Part shown: in pieces, positions 1 through 9,336 of the stretch
Layout of the letters: every line of letters starts with the position of its first letter
How positions within the stretch are numbered: position 1 is the first letter of the stretch
DNA from: Cellulomonas sp. WB94
GTDB taxonomy: Bacteria > Actinomycetota > Actinomycetes > Actinomycetales > Cellulomonadaceae
Direction: 5' to 3'
DNA: 64,000 nt
NCBI RefSeq assembly: GCF_003115775.1
Contig: NZ_QEES01000004.1
Coordinates: forward strand, 62,001 to 126,000
Notes under the pieces: generated by a model
The model's database searches: none
Told to the model about the DNA's origin: nothing
What the model saw: only the letters and a program-made list of their open reading frames with translations
Position numbers and translations under genes: made by a program

Positions 1-114
1 GATGAACTCGACACCCTTGAGCCCGACCTCGATCATCCGGTTGACGGCGTTGACCCCGCCACCGCCGATGCCGACGACCTTGATGACCGCCAAGTAGTTC
101 TGCGGAGCTGCCAC
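1..114 (-). CDS. ftsZ: Cell division protein FtsZ, N-terminal 38 codons (cut by window edge)
   Basis: FtsZ is the tubulin-like GTPase that forms the division ring. Only the first 38 codons are in the window. They read [20 protein letters not shown] followed by [17 protein letters not shown], which is the canonical FtsZ N-terminus with the first glycine-rich nucleotide-binding loop ([13 protein letters not shown]). The start is the GTG at 112-114, preceded on the coding strand by a GAGAGGC ribosome site. It is the last dcw gene seen and is separated from ftsQ by about 220 bp, enough for its own promoter. The rest of the gene lies outside the window. Confidence 0.95.
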   Translation of the reverse strand, partial: MAAPQNYLAVIKVVGIGGGGVNAVNRMIEVGLKGVEFI

Positions 115-189
115 GATGGGTGCCTCTCGTTCTTCGCCAGGTGCTGCCGGGGCCGTGCTCGACACGCCGTGCCGGCCGGTGAAACCTTC

Positions 190-206
190 ACCCTCAACTA
201 GAGGGT
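190..206 (-). promoter_or_regulatory. ftsZ leader element: inverted repeat beside an AT-rich patch
   Basis: ACCCTC and GAGGGT are perfect 6-bp arms around AACTA. The flanking stretch at 205-220 is unusually AT-rich for this genome (TGACATAACTATAAC on the coding strand) and contains a plausible -35-like CTGACA. It sits 76 bp upstream of ftsZ, so it probably holds a dedicated ftsZ promoter and perhaps an operator. No regulator can be named from sequence alone. Confidence 0.5.
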
Positions 207-338
207 TATAGTTATGTCAGATGGTGTCACTGCGTGACGCTAGGTGCGGCGAGCCCCCGGAGCAACGACCGCGCCGCGCGTGTCGGCGAGATCCTTGCGT
301 GGCGGGCGTGTCGCGAGACCCCTGCGCGCCGGTTCGTG

Positions 339-1475
339 TCACTTCGTGACCGGGAGCGTCGGCGCCGACACGTCGTACACCTGCGCCCCAGCGCTCGACG
401 GAGCCTTGCGCAGAGCCTGGAGCACCGCGATCTTCAGGGGAGCCTGCTGGGCGCTCCCCCACTCGACGCGCGCACCGTCCCGCAGCTGCATCGTGACGGT
501 GTCCTGGGTCTGCGCCGAGACCTGCCCGACCTCCGCGAGGAGATCGGCCGGCAGCGCCTGGAGGACGGAGAGCACCGCGGCAAGCGTGCGCTTGTCCCCC
601 ACCGGCACCTCGACGACCGGCAGGCCGTCGGGCGCGGCGTCGACGCGACCGACCTGCACCCCGTCCATGTCGAGCAGCGCGAAGCCCGCCGCGGGTGCCG
701 TCGGGTCGGCCGGCGCAGTCTCCGGGACGGCCGCGACCGGCTCACGCGCGACCAGCTCGACGACGATCCCGTGCGGCCAGTCGCGCGTCACCCGCGCCTC
801 ACGCACGCCGGGGACCTCGAGAATCGCATCGCGCAGACCGACCGTGTCCAGGCGCGGCAGCGGCGTGCTCGCGCGCGCGGCCACCACAGCAGCGACCTGG
901 TCGACGGCCACGACCGTGCCCGCGCCCGTCACCGTCACGTCCAGCGGGTCCAGCGCCAGCACCGGCGAGACGAAGAGGAGCCAGCCGACCGCCGCGAGGC
1001 CGACCAGACCGCCGCCGACGCCGAGGACCTGGCGGCGCGCGATGGTGCGCCGCGCCCGCGCCCGTTCCGCGAACCGGGCCGCGGAACCGGTCGACACCAC
1101 GGACGGACGCACCGGGACGACACCGCCGCCGCGTCCGGCCGCATACGTCGTGACCGACGGCTCGAGCAGAGCGGCGATGTCGCGCCCGGGACCTGCCCCG
1201 CGCCCGGCGCCGCGGGCGTTCCCGACCGACTTGCGATGCCCGGCGGCAGGCGTACCGCGCCCGGCCGACGGAGTGGCTCCCGTCCTCGGCGCCGATCCGG
1301 CACCGCCCGGCGGGGTGCGCAGCGGCGTCACAGCGGGCGGCGGGACGCGTCCAGGCGTCGCAGGTGTCGGCGCTGTGCGGGGCGCGTCGGGGGCCGGAGG
1401 TGCGGCGCGTGGTGGCGCCGGCCGCGGCCGCGCAGGGCGTCCCGGCAGCGGCTGCCGGGGGCGTGACGGACTCAC
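339..1475 (-). CDS. ftsQ: Cell division protein FtsQ/DivIB
   Basis: FtsQ is a bitopic membrane protein that links the FtsB/FtsL subcomplex to the divisome. The 378-residue product has a long Pro/Ala/Arg-rich cytoplasmic tail (1-145), one transmembrane helix (about 150-173) and an extracytoplasmic POTRA domain from about 176, with the segment VTGAGTVVAVDQVAAVV followed by an IVVELVAREPVA strand. The GTG start overlaps the murC stop by 4 nt, indicating translational coupling. The tail is longer than in enterobacteria, as in other high-GC actinobacteria. Identity rests on architecture and on position between murC and ftsZ. Confidence 0.93.
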   Translation of the reverse strand: MSPSRPRQPLPGRPARPRPAPPRAAPPAPDAPRTAPTPATPGRVPPPAVTPLRTPPGGAGSAPRTGATPSAGRGTPAAGHRKSVGNARGAGRGAGPGRDIAALLEPSVTTYAAGRGGGVVPVRPSVVSTGSAARFAERARARRTIARRQVLGVGGGLVGLAAVGWLLFVSPVLALDPLDVTVTGAGTVVAVDQVAAVVAARASTPLPRLDTVGLRDAILEVPGVREARVTRDWPHGIVVELVAREPVAAVPETAPADPTAPAAGFALLDMDGVQVGRVDAAPDGLPVVEVPVGDKRTLAAVLSVLQALPADLLAEVGQVSAQTQDTVTMQLRDGARVEWGSAQQAPLKIAVLQALRKAPSSAGAQVYDVSAPTLPVTK

Positions 1476-2911
1476 GCCCGGCCTCTCCCGCGCGCGGCCA
1501 GGGCCGCCAGGATCTCGGGTGCGAGCTCCGTCACGTCGCCGGCACCGACCGTCAGGAGCAGGTCGCCCGGCCGCGCGGCGGCGGCGACCACTGCGGCTGC
1601 TGCGTGCCGGTCACCGACGAGCTGCGCCTTGCCGGGCGTCGGGACCTGGTCGACGATCAGCGCGCCCGTGACCGTGGGGTCCGGGTCCTCGCGTGCCGCG
1701 TACACGTCGGTCACCACGACCGAGTCGGCAAGGTCCAGCGCCGCACCGAACTCGGTCGCGAACGTCCGCGTGCGCGAGAAGAGGTGCGGCTGGAAGAGCA
1801 CGAGCACGTTCCCGGTTCCGGCGACGCTCCGAGCGGCACGCAGGAGCGCGGCGACCTCCGTCGGATGGTGCGCGTAGTCGTCGACGACACGGACACCGTC
1901 CGCCGTGCCGCGCGCCTCGAACCGTCGCCCGGTTCCTCGGAACGCCGCGAGGCCCGCCGTCGCCGCATCGATCGACAGGCCCACGTGGCGCGCCGCGACG
2001 TAGGCCGCGGCCGCGTCGAGCGCGTTGTGAGCGCCGGGCACCGCCAGCCGCAGCACGGTGCCGCCGATCTCCGCCAGGGTCGTCGTGAGCCGCACGACCC
2101 ACGCACCGTCGGTGGCTTCGAGCGGCCCGACGACCACGTCGGCGTCGTCGCGGGTGCCGTACGTGACGACCTGCACCGATCGGGCGGCCAGGTCGGTGCG
2201 CGTGCGCACCACGAGCCGGCAGGCGCCGTCGTCGTCCGCGCACACGACGAGGAGGCCGCCGGCGCGGATGCGTCCGGCGAACGCCACGAACGCGTCGTCG
2301 AACGCTGCGCGCGTCCCGTAGTGGTCCAGATGGTCGGGCTCGACGTTGGTCACGACGGCGACCGTCGGTGCGTAGTTGAGGAACGAGCCGTCCGACTCGT
2401 CCGCCTCGGCGACGAAGGCCCGCCCGGCGCCGCTGCGGCTGCCGCCCAGAGGACCGTCGTCGGACAGGACCGTGCCGCCGATCGCGAACGACGGGTCCGT
2501 TCCCGCCTGCACCAGCGCTGTCGCGATCATGGCCGACGTCGTGGTCTTGCCGTGCGCGCCCGCGACAGCGATCGCGTCGTAGCCGACCATGAGCGCCGCG
2601 AGCGCCTGCGAGCGGTGCAGGACGCGCAGACCGGTCGCCCGGGCCCGTGCGAGCTCCGGGTTGGACTCACGGACCGCGGTCGACACGACGACCGTGTCGA
2701 CGCCGTCGACGTGCGCCGCGTCGTGACCGACCCACACACGGACCCCGGCGGACCGCAGCTGGCCGAGCACCACCGAGTCCTTGGCGTCCGACCCGCTGAC
2801 CGGGACGCCGCGCGCCGCGAGCAGGCCCGCGATGGCCGACATCCCGGCTCCCCCGACGCCGATCAGGTGCGTGCGCCCGAGATCGGCGATCGCCGGGATC
2901 ACGGCGGTCAT
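1472..2911 (-). CDS. murC: UDP-N-acetylmuramate--L-alanine ligase MurC
   Basis: MurC is a cytoplasmic ligase that adds L-alanine to UDP-MurNAc, the first step of stem-peptide synthesis. The 479-residue product has an N-terminal nucleotide-sugar fold with GVGGAGMS at 18-25, the ATP loop AGAHGKTTT at 117-125 and the C-terminal Mur ligase domain with DDYAHHPTEV. The start is the ATG at 2911, which overlaps the murG stop by 4 nt. The open frame runs further upstream into murG, but nothing there resembles a Mur ligase. Length is normal for the family. Confidence 0.97.
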   Translation of the reverse strand: MTAVIPAIADLGRTHLIGVGGAGMSAIAGLLAARGVPVSGSDAKDSVVLGQLRSAGVRVWVGHDAAHVDGVDTVVVSTAVRESNPELARARATGLRVLHRSQALAALMVGYDAIAVAGAHGKTTTSAMIATALVQAGTDPSFAIGGTVLSDDGPLGGSRSGAGRAFVAEADESDGSFLNYAPTVAVVTNVEPDHLDHYGTRAAFDDAFVAFAGRIRAGGLLVVCADDDGACRLVVRTRTDLAARSVQVVTYGTRDDADVVVGPLEATDGAWVVRLTTTLAEIGGTVLRLAVPGAHNALDAAAAYVAARHVGLSIDAATAGLAAFRGTGRRFEARGTADGVRVVDDYAHHPTEVAALLRAARSVAGTGNVLVLFQPHLFSRTRTFATEFGAALDLADSVVVTDVYAAREDPDPTVTGALIVDQVPTPGKAQLVGDRHAAAAVVAAAARPGDLLLTVGAGDVTELAPEILAALAARGRGRA

Positions 2912-4080
2912 GAGCCGACCTTCGCCGCGGGCGGCAGGTGGGCCTCGACGAGATCGGCCAGGCGTGCCGCCGCATCGCGCACGCCGACCGACGCCGCCGC
3001 AGCGCCCATGCGGTCGCGCAGCCCGGCCGCGTCGGGGCCGACGAGCAGCGGGAGCAGGTGCGTGCGCAGCCAGGCTGCGGTCAGGTCGTCGTCCGCCACG
3101 AGGAGGCCTCCGCCGGCCGCCACGGCCGGTGCGGCGTTGAGACGCTGCTCGCCGTTGCCGACCGGCAGCGGGACGTACACGGCCGGCAGCCCGAGCGCGG
3201 TGAGCTCGCACACGGTCCCGGCACCCGAGCGTCCGAGCACGACGTCTGCGCACGCGAGCGCGAGCTGCATCTCGCTGAGGTACTCCCGCACGTGGTAGGT
3301 CGTGGCGCCCGGGAGCTTGTCCACGACCGCGCGTACGGCGGCGGCCTTGCCCGCACCCGTCAGGTGCAGGACCTGCACCCCCGCTGCGACCAGGTCGGCC
3401 GCGGCGGACGCCACCGCGGTGTTGACGCTCACCGCGCCCAGCGAGCCACCGGTGACGACCAGCGTGGGCAGCGTGGGGTCCAGACCGAGCTGCGCTGCTG
3501 CCGCCGCCCGCGTCCCCGGCCGGTCACGCGCCAGGTCCGCGAGGAGCGTGGCGATCTCCGGCCGCAGCGGGAGCCCGATCAGCTGGGCGCCGCGCAGCCG
3601 AGTACCGGCGAACGTCACGGTGACGTCGGCCGCCCAGCGGGCGCCGAGACGGTTCGCCAGCCCGGCGCGCGCGTTCTGCTCGTGCACGACCACGGGGATC
3701 CCCCGCCGGCGTGCCGCGAGGTAGGCGGGCGTCGAGACGTACCCGCCGAAGCCGACCACGACCTGCGCCCCGGACGCGTCCAGGGCGCTCCCGGCCGCAC
3801 GCACGGCCGCCCGCAGCCTGCCGGGCAGGCGCAGCAGGTCAGCAGAGGGCCGTCGTGGCAGCGGCACGCGGGGCACGGGCGCGAGCGTGAAGCCGCGCTC
3901 GGGCACGAGGCGCGCCTCGAGCCCCTCCGCGGTGCCGAGCACCGTGATGCGCAGCTCAGGGTCGCGGCTCCGCAGCTCCTCGGCGAGCGCGAGGAGCGGG
4001 TTGACGTGCCCGGCGGTCCCGCCGCCTGCGAGGAGGACGGACCGTCGCACCGGGTCGGCTCCGTTGCCCGGGTCAGCCAC
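2908..4080 (-). CDS. murG: MurG, lipid II-forming N-acetylglucosaminyltransferase
   Basis: MurG transfers GlcNAc from UDP-GlcNAc to lipid I at the inner face of the membrane to give lipid II. The 390-residue GT-B enzyme shows the N-terminal glycine-rich loop GGGTAGHVNPLLALA (about 19-33), the acceptor-side HEQNARAG, and the C-terminal donor-side signature VLGRSGAGTVCELTALGLPA. The GTG start at 4080 overlaps the end of ftsW by 8 nt. Its coupling with ftsW and murC follows standard dcw order. Confidence 0.97.
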   Translation of the reverse strand: MADPGNGADPVRRSVLLAGGGTAGHVNPLLALAEELRSRDPELRITVLGTAEGLEARLVPERGFTLAPVPRVPLPRRPSADLLRLPGRLRAAVRAAGSALDASGAQVVVGFGGYVSTPAYLAARRRGIPVVVHEQNARAGLANRLGARWAADVTVTFAGTRLRGAQLIGLPLRPEIATLLADLARDRPGTRAAAAAQLGLDPTLPTLVVTGGSLGAVSVNTAVASAAADLVAAGVQVLHLTGAGKAAAVRAVVDKLPGATTYHVREYLSEMQLALACADVVLGRSGAGTVCELTALGLPAVYVPLPVGNGEQRLNAAPAVAAGGGLLVADDDLTAAWLRTHLLPLLVGPDAAGLRDRMGAAAASVGVRDAAARLADLVEAHLPPAAKVGS

Positions 4081-5338
4081 GCGTGCGACCGATCACCGCG
4101 AGCGACCGGCGCACCACACTGGCGCGTGCGGACAGAGCCTCGGCCGCACCAGGTTCTGTCCGGGCGAACGAGACGACGACCCCGAGGGCTGTCATCGTCG
4201 TGATGAGCGCCGACCCCCCGGCGGACACGAGCGGGAGCGGCACGCCGATGACCGGCACGAGCCCGATGACGACGCCGATGTTGACGAGCGCCTGACCGAT
4301 GATCCAGCACACGATCGCGCCCGTCGTGATCTGGACGAACGGGTCGGGGTGGCGGCGGATGACCCGGAACATCGCGAACGCGAGCAGGCCCACGAGCGCC
4401 AGGACCAGCAGCGTGCCGATGAGCCCGAGCTCCTCGCCGATGATCGCGAAGATGAAGTCGTTGTGGGCCTCGGGCAGGTACGACCACTTCTCGCGGCTCT
4501 GGCCGAGACCGAGACCGCCCCACCCGCCGGTGGCCAGCCCCCAGCCGCCGTGCAGCGTCTGGTAGCAGCCGTTGCTCGTGTCGCAGTCCGACCCGAAGAG
4601 CGCCTCGAGCCGCTTGACGCGGTTCGGGCTCGAGAGCGCCAGCGAGATCGCGACCCCGAGGGCCGCGATCACAGACGCCCCCAAGACCCGCAGCGGGACA
4701 CCCGCGATGAACAGTGCTCCCACCACGAGCATCATCAAGACCATCGCGGTGCCGAGGTCGTTGCCGATCAGCACGAGGCCGATCATCGCCGCCGCGACCG
4801 GGACGGCCGGGATGAGGGCGTGCTTCCACTCCCCCAGCAGCGGTCGCTTGCGCGCGAGGACCGCCCCGAGCCAGATCGCGAGTGCGAGCTTGACGGCCTC
4901 CGAGGGCTGCGCGGTGAAGCCGGCGACCCGCACCCAGTTCTGGTTGCCCTTGATCGCGAACCCCAGGCCCGGGATGAAGACCATGAGCTGGAACACGGTC
5001 GCGGCCCCGAGGATCGGCCACGCCATCGTCCGGTAGAAGCGCACAGGCAGCCGCGAGGCGACCCACATCAGCGGCAGCCCGAGGAGCGCGAACCGGGCCT
5101 GGTCGAGGAAGACGGCATACGGCGAGCGTCCCGCGGCCAGCGACTCGACGCTCGAGCTGGACAGGACCATCACGAGGCCGAGGACGAGCAGCAGCGCCGT
5201 CGCGCCCGTGAGCACGTAGTAGCTCGTCACGGCGCTGTTCCACTGACCGAGGATCGAGCCCGTCCTGGACCGGGCCGGCTCGCGTGCGGCGCGCGGCGCG
5301 GAGCTCGAGGCAGCGCGCGGCGGGATCGTCAGTGCCAT
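4073..5338 (-). CDS. ftsW: FtsW, septal peptidoglycan polymerase (SEDS family)
   Basis: FtsW is the multi-pass SEDS glycosyltransferase that polymerises septal lipid II together with FtsI. The 421-residue product has a short basic Ala/Arg-rich N-terminus, about ten hydrophobic helices, and the SEDS signatures PEAHNDFIFAIIGEE and PLPLVSAGGSALI. The ATG at 5338 follows murD by 10 bp. Its downstream end overlaps murG by 8 nt. The assignment as FtsW rather than RodA comes from its dcw location. Confidence 0.96.
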   Translation of the reverse strand: MALTIPPRAASSSAPRAAREPARSRTGSILGQWNSAVTSYYVLTGATALLLVLGLVMVLSSSSVESLAAGRSPYAVFLDQARFALLGLPLMWVASRLPVRFYRTMAWPILGAATVFQLMVFIPGLGFAIKGNQNWVRVAGFTAQPSEAVKLALAIWLGAVLARKRPLLGEWKHALIPAVPVAAAMIGLVLIGNDLGTAMVLMMLVVGALFIAGVPLRVLGASVIAALGVAISLALSSPNRVKRLEALFGSDCDTSNGCYQTLHGGWGLATGGWGGLGLGQSREKWSYLPEAHNDFIFAIIGEELGLIGTLLVLALVGLLAFAMFRVIRRHPDPFVQITTGAIVCWIIGQALVNIGVVIGLVPVIGVPLPLVSAGGSALITTMTALGVVVSFARTEPGAAEALSARASVVRRSLAVIGRTRG

Positions 5339-5348
5339 GGCGTCGTCC

Positions 5349-6779
5349 TCAGCCCACGCTCGACGCGAGGGCGCGCGCCGCAGCGGCGAAGGAGTCCCCC
5401 CGCTCGGCGTACGACGCGAACTGGTCCATGGACGCGCACGCGGGCGCGAGCAGCACCGTCACCGGTCCCGCGGCAGCGGTCGCCAGCCGGCGGGCCTCGT
5501 CCACGGCACGGGTCATCACCGTCCCAGTGTCACCGGGATCGATCACGACCACGGGCACCTCGGGCGCGTGTCGGCCGAGCGCGTCGCGCAGCGGCGCCTG
5601 GTCGACGCCGATGAGGACGACCGCGCGCAGACGGTCACGGCGGGACGCGACGAGGTCGTCGAACGTCGCACCCTTCGCCAGACCCCCGGCGATCCACACG
5701 ACGCTGCCCGGGGCGAACGCCGCCAGTGCCGCCGCGGCCGCGTGCCCGTTCGTCGCCTTCGAGTCGTCCACCCAGGTGACGTCGCCCGAGTGCGCCACCG
5801 TCTGCAGACGGTGGGCGCCTGGCGCGTACGAACGCAGGCCGTCGCGGATCGCGGCGGGCGCCACGCCGTGCGCGAGGGCCAGTGCGGCCGCAGCGAGCGC
5901 GTCGGCACGCACGTGCGGCGGCACCTCGCCGTCCGGACCGCCGAGGTGCGCCAGGTCGGCGCAGGTCGCGAGCTCGACGGCGTGCGTGTGACGCAGCTCG
6001 GCGAACCCGCGGTCGACGAGCACGTCCTCGACGAGGCCGACCTGGCCGACGCGCGGCGTCGCGAGCGTGAACCCGATCGCGACGGCACCGTCCTGCACGT
6101 CGGCATCCCGCACGAGGCGCTCGGTCACCGGGTCGGCCGCGTTGTAGACGCACGCGACCTCGGCCCGTTCGAAGATGCGCGCCTTGTCCGCGGTGTACCC
6201 CTCGAGCGACCCGTGCCAGTCCAGGTGGTCGGGGGCGATGTTGAGGACTGCGGCGGCCTCGGCGGCCATCGAGTGCGTGAAGTGCAGCTGGAAGCTCGAC
6301 AGCTCGACCGCGAGGACGTCCAGGTCGGGGTCGGTCGCGGCAAGGACGACGGGGGTGCCGACGTTGCCGACGGCGAGCGCGTTCTCGCCACCCGCGCGCA
6401 GGATCGACTCGAGCATCCCGACCGTCGTCGTCTTCCCGTTCGTGCCGGTCACCGCGAGCCACGGTGCGGGGCCTCGGCCGCCGTCCCGTTCCACCCGCAC
6501 CTGCCACGCGAGCTCGACCTCGCTCCACACGGGCACGCCGAGCGCGAGCGCCGCGGACAGCAGGGGGTTGGCCGGGGCCCACCCCGGCGACGCCACGACC
6601 AGGTCGACGCCGTCGAGCCCACCCGCGGCGACGAAGGCCGCGGCATCGCGGGCGTCGGCGTCCTCGGCCCTCGCATCGACGGTGACGACGCGGGCGCCAC
6701 GGCCGGTGAGCACGCCGAGCGCCGCCCGACCGGAGACGCCGAGACCGGCGACGACGACGTGCGCGTGCGCGAGATCCAC
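5349..6779 (-). CDS. murD: UDP-N-acetylmuramoyl-L-alanine--D-glutamate ligase MurD
   Basis: MurD adds D-glutamate to UDP-MurNAc-L-Ala. The 476-residue product begins [17 protein letters not shown], a Rossmann-like UDP-binding start, and has the ATP loop TGTNGKTTT (about 111-118), NIAPDHLDWHGS in the central domain, and WVDDSKATNGHAA in the C-terminal domain. The start is the GTG at 6779, sharing its first base with the mraY TAG stop (TAGTG). An in-frame extension further upstream overlaps mraY and lacks family similarity. Confidence 0.97.
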   Translation of the reverse strand: MDLAHAHVVVAGLGVSGRAALGVLTGRGARVVTVDARAEDADARDAAAFVAAGGLDGVDLVVASPGWAPANPLLSAALALGVPVWSEVELAWQVRVERDGGRGPAPWLAVTGTNGKTTTVGMLESILRAGGENALAVGNVGTPVVLAATDPDLDVLAVELSSFQLHFTHSMAAEAAAVLNIAPDHLDWHGSLEGYTADKARIFERAEVACVYNAADPVTERLVRDADVQDGAVAIGFTLATPRVGQVGLVEDVLVDRGFAELRHTHAVELATCADLAHLGGPDGEVPPHVRADALAAAALALAHGVAPAAIRDGLRSYAPGAHRLQTVAHSGDVTWVDDSKATNGHAAAAALAAFAPGSVVWIAGGLAKGATFDDLVASRRDRLRAVVLIGVDQAPLRDALGRHAPEVPVVVIDPGDTGTVMTRAVDEARRLATAAAGPVTVLLAPACASMDQFASYAERGDSFAAAARALASSVG

Positions 6780-7861
6780 TACCCGGCCACCCACTCGGTG
6801 TAGAAGACCCCGACCCCCATCGTGACGAACAGCCCCGCGATGATCCAGAACCGGATGACGATCGTCACCTCGCCCCACCCGGACAGCTCGAAGTGGTGGT
6901 GCAGCGGTGCCATCTTGAAGACGCGCTTGCCGGTCAGCTTGAAGAACCCGATCTGGATCACGTCGGACATCACGATGACGACGAACAGGCCGCCGATGAT
7001 CGCGGCGAGGACCTCGGTCCGGGACAGGATCGAGATCCCGGCGAGCGCGCCGCCCAGCGCGAGCGACCCAGTGTCTCCCATGAAGATCTTGGCGGGGCTC
7101 GCGTTCCACCACAGGAACCCGAAACAGGCGCCCGTGACTGCGGCGGCGACGACGGCGAGCGACAACGGGTCACGGACCTCGTAGCAGCGCGGACCTGCCG
7201 TGGCGATGGCCTGGCACGTCTGGTTCGTCTGCCACACGCCGACGATGACGTAGGCGCCGAAGACGATGAGCGAGGCACCCGCCGCGAGCCCGTCGAGCCC
7301 GTCGGTGAGGTTGACGGCGTTCGACCACGCCGTGATGAGGAAGTTCGCCCAGAGGACGAAAAGGATGAGGCCCACGGTGGCGCCGGCGAACGCGAGGTTG
7401 AGGTTCGTGTCCCGGATGAACGAGACGTAGGTCGACGCGGGGGTGCGGAACGAAGAGTTCGGGAACTGCAGCGCCGCGACGGCGAACGTCACCCCGATGA
7501 TGCCCTGGCCCAGGATCTTCAGGCGCGGGCTGAGGCCCAGGCTGCGCTGCCGCGAGATCTTGATGAAGTCGTCGAGGAACCCCACGATCCCGAGCCCCGT
7601 CATGAGGAACAGCACCAGGGCGGCCGACACGCTCGGCGGCCTGCCCGTCATGAGCAGCGCGCCCAGCCAGCCGATGAGGGTCGCGCCGATGATGACGACG
7701 CCGCCCATCGTCGGCGTCCCGCGCTTGGTGAAGTGCGCGGTCGGCCCGTCCTGACGGATGAACTGGCCGTACTGCTTGCGCACCAGGTAGCGGATGAACA
7801 GCGGGGTGCCGAGAAGCGCGACCAGCATCGACAGACCGCCGGCGATCAGGACCGCTCTCAC
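6779..7861 (-). CDS. mraY: Phospho-N-acetylmuramoyl-pentapeptide transferase MraY
   Basis: MraY is the integral membrane enzyme that moves phospho-MurNAc-pentapeptide from UDP to undecaprenyl phosphate, giving lipid I. The 360-residue product is highly hydrophobic, with about ten helices. It carries GTPTMGG near the N-terminus, the catalytic [11 protein letters not shown], the [11 protein letters not shown] motif and the late HHHFE sequence. Length is typical. The ATG overlaps the murF stop by 4 nt. Confidence 0.98.
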   Translation of the reverse strand: MRAVLIAGGLSMLVALLGTPLFIRYLVRKQYGQFIRQDGPTAHFTKRGTPTMGGVVIIGATLIGWLGALLMTGRPPSVSAALVLFLMTGLGIVGFLDDFIKISRQRSLGLSPRLKILGQGIIGVTFAVAALQFPNSSFRTPASTYVSFIRDTNLNLAFAGATVGLILFVLWANFLITAWSNAVNLTDGLDGLAAGASLIVFGAYVIVGVWQTNQTCQAIATAGPRCYEVRDPLSLAVVAAAVTGACFGFLWWNASPAKIFMGDTGSLALGGALAGISILSRTEVLAAIIGGLFVVIVMSDVIQIGFFKLTGKRVFKMAPLHHHFELSGWGEVTIVIRFWIIAGLFVTMGVGVFYTEWVAG

Positions 7862-9336
7862 GGGGCGACGTCCTCAGCGACGGCAACAGTGCCGCCGGCC
7901 AGGAGCCGGTCCCCGAGGCGCCACAGCCCCGCGCCGTACGACGACTTCACGAGCACCACGTCGCCCGCGCGCAGCTCGCCCTCGAGCAGCTCGACGGCCG
8001 CCTCGATGTCGTCGACGACGGCAACCTCGTCCCCCCAGGACCCTTCGAGCAGGGCGCCGTCCGCGATCGCCCGGGCACCGCGCCCCACGACGACGGTGAG
8101 CGCGACGTTGAGACGCACCACCTGGAGCCCGATGGACTCGTGCGCCGCGCGCGCGTCGGGGCCGAGCTCGAGCATCTCCCCGAGCACCGCCACGGACCGC
8201 CGCTCCCGGCCCGCGAGCACGGCGAGCGCGCGCAGCGCCGCCCGCATCGAGTCCGGGTTCGCGTTGTAGGAGTCGTCGATCACGGTCACGCCGTCGGGCC
8301 GGTCGACGACATGCATGCGATGCGGGCTGAGCGCGTCCGCGCCCGCGAGCCCGAGTGCGACGGCGTCGGGCGCCAGTCCGACGGCGACCGCTGCGGCCGC
8401 TGCCGCCAGCGCGTTGTGGACGTGGTGCTCGCCGACAAGCCGCAGCGCGACGCACTCGTCGTGCGTGCCGCCGTGGGGTGCGGGCGTCTGCAGCGTGAAC
8501 GACGCGCGACCGGACCGGTCGAGCCGGATGTCGCTCGCGCGCACCTGCGCGCCGACGGACTCGCCGAACGTGAGCACCTCACCCGGCGCGAGGTCGCGCA
8601 TGGCCATCACGCGCGGGTCGTCGGCGTTGAGCACCGCGACACCGTCCGCCACCAGGCCGACGACGAGCTCGGACTTGGCCCGCGCCACCCCGTCGACACC
8701 GCCGAACTCACCGAGGTGCGCGCTGCCGACGACGAGCACGACCGCAACGTCGGGCGGTGCGATCCCGGTCAGGTACGTCAGGTGGCCGTGGCCGCTCGCG
8801 CCCATCTCGAGCACGAGGTAGCGCGTGCTCTCGTCGGCGCGCAGCACCGTCAGCGGCAGGCCGATCTCGTTGTTGAAGGACAGCACCGGCGCGACGGTCG
8901 GCCCGGCTGTCGAGAACATCTGCAGGAGCAGGTCCTTGGTCGTGGTCTTGCCGACCGACCCGGTCACGGCGATGACCTGCAGGCCGGCACCCCCGGGCTC
9001 GCTCGACGCCTCGCGGAGCCGGGCGAGCACCTCGCGCGCCAGGTGGCCGAGCGCGACCTCGACGTCCGGGACGACGACGGTCGGGAGCGGGGTGCCGTCG
9101 GGCGCAGCGAGCGGTCGGGCGGCCAGCACGAGGGCCGCCCCGCCCGCCGCGGCCGCGGCGGCGAAGTCATGACCGTCGGAGTGCTCACCGGCGAGCGCGA
9201 CGAACAGCGCACCGGGCTGGGCGAGCCGGGAGTCGATCACGACCGGTCCGGTCACGAGCGTCGACGGGGCAAGCGTGGACGGGTGGAGGATGCCGCCGGT
9301 CGCGGTCGCGACCTCGGCCGCGGTGAGCGCGATCAC
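7858..9336 (-). CDS. murF: UDP-MurNAc-tripeptide--D-alanyl-D-alanine ligase MurF
   Basis: MurF adds D-Ala-D-Ala to complete the UDP-MurNAc-pentapeptide. The 492-residue protein has the N-terminal domain with [18 protein letters not shown], the ATP loop [12 protein letters not shown] (about 125-136), [13 protein letters not shown] and [13 protein letters not shown], all standard MurF motifs. The GTG start at 9336 overlaps the murE stop by 4 nt. The loop reads GSVGKT rather than the commoner GSSGKT, a tolerated change. Confidence 0.97.
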   Translation of the reverse strand: MIALTAAEVATATGGILHPSTLAPSTLVTGPVVIDSRLAQPGALFVALAGEHSDGHDFAAAAAAGGAALVLAARPLAAPDGTPLPTVVVPDVEVALGHLAREVLARLREASSEPGGAGLQVIAVTGSVGKTTTKDLLLQMFSTAGPTVAPVLSFNNEIGLPLTVLRADESTRYLVLEMGASGHGHLTYLTGIAPPDVAVVLVVGSAHLGEFGGVDGVARAKSELVVGLVADGVAVLNADDPRVMAMRDLAPGEVLTFGESVGAQVRASDIRLDRSGRASFTLQTPAPHGGTHDECVALRLVGEHHVHNALAAAAAAVAVGLAPDAVALGLAGADALSPHRMHVVDRPDGVTVIDDSYNANPDSMRAALRALAVLAGRERRSVAVLGEMLELGPDARAAHESIGLQVVRLNVALTVVVGRGARAIADGALLEGSWGDEVAVVDDIEAAVELLEGELRAGDVVLVKSSYGAGLWRLGDRLLAGGTVAVAEDVAP

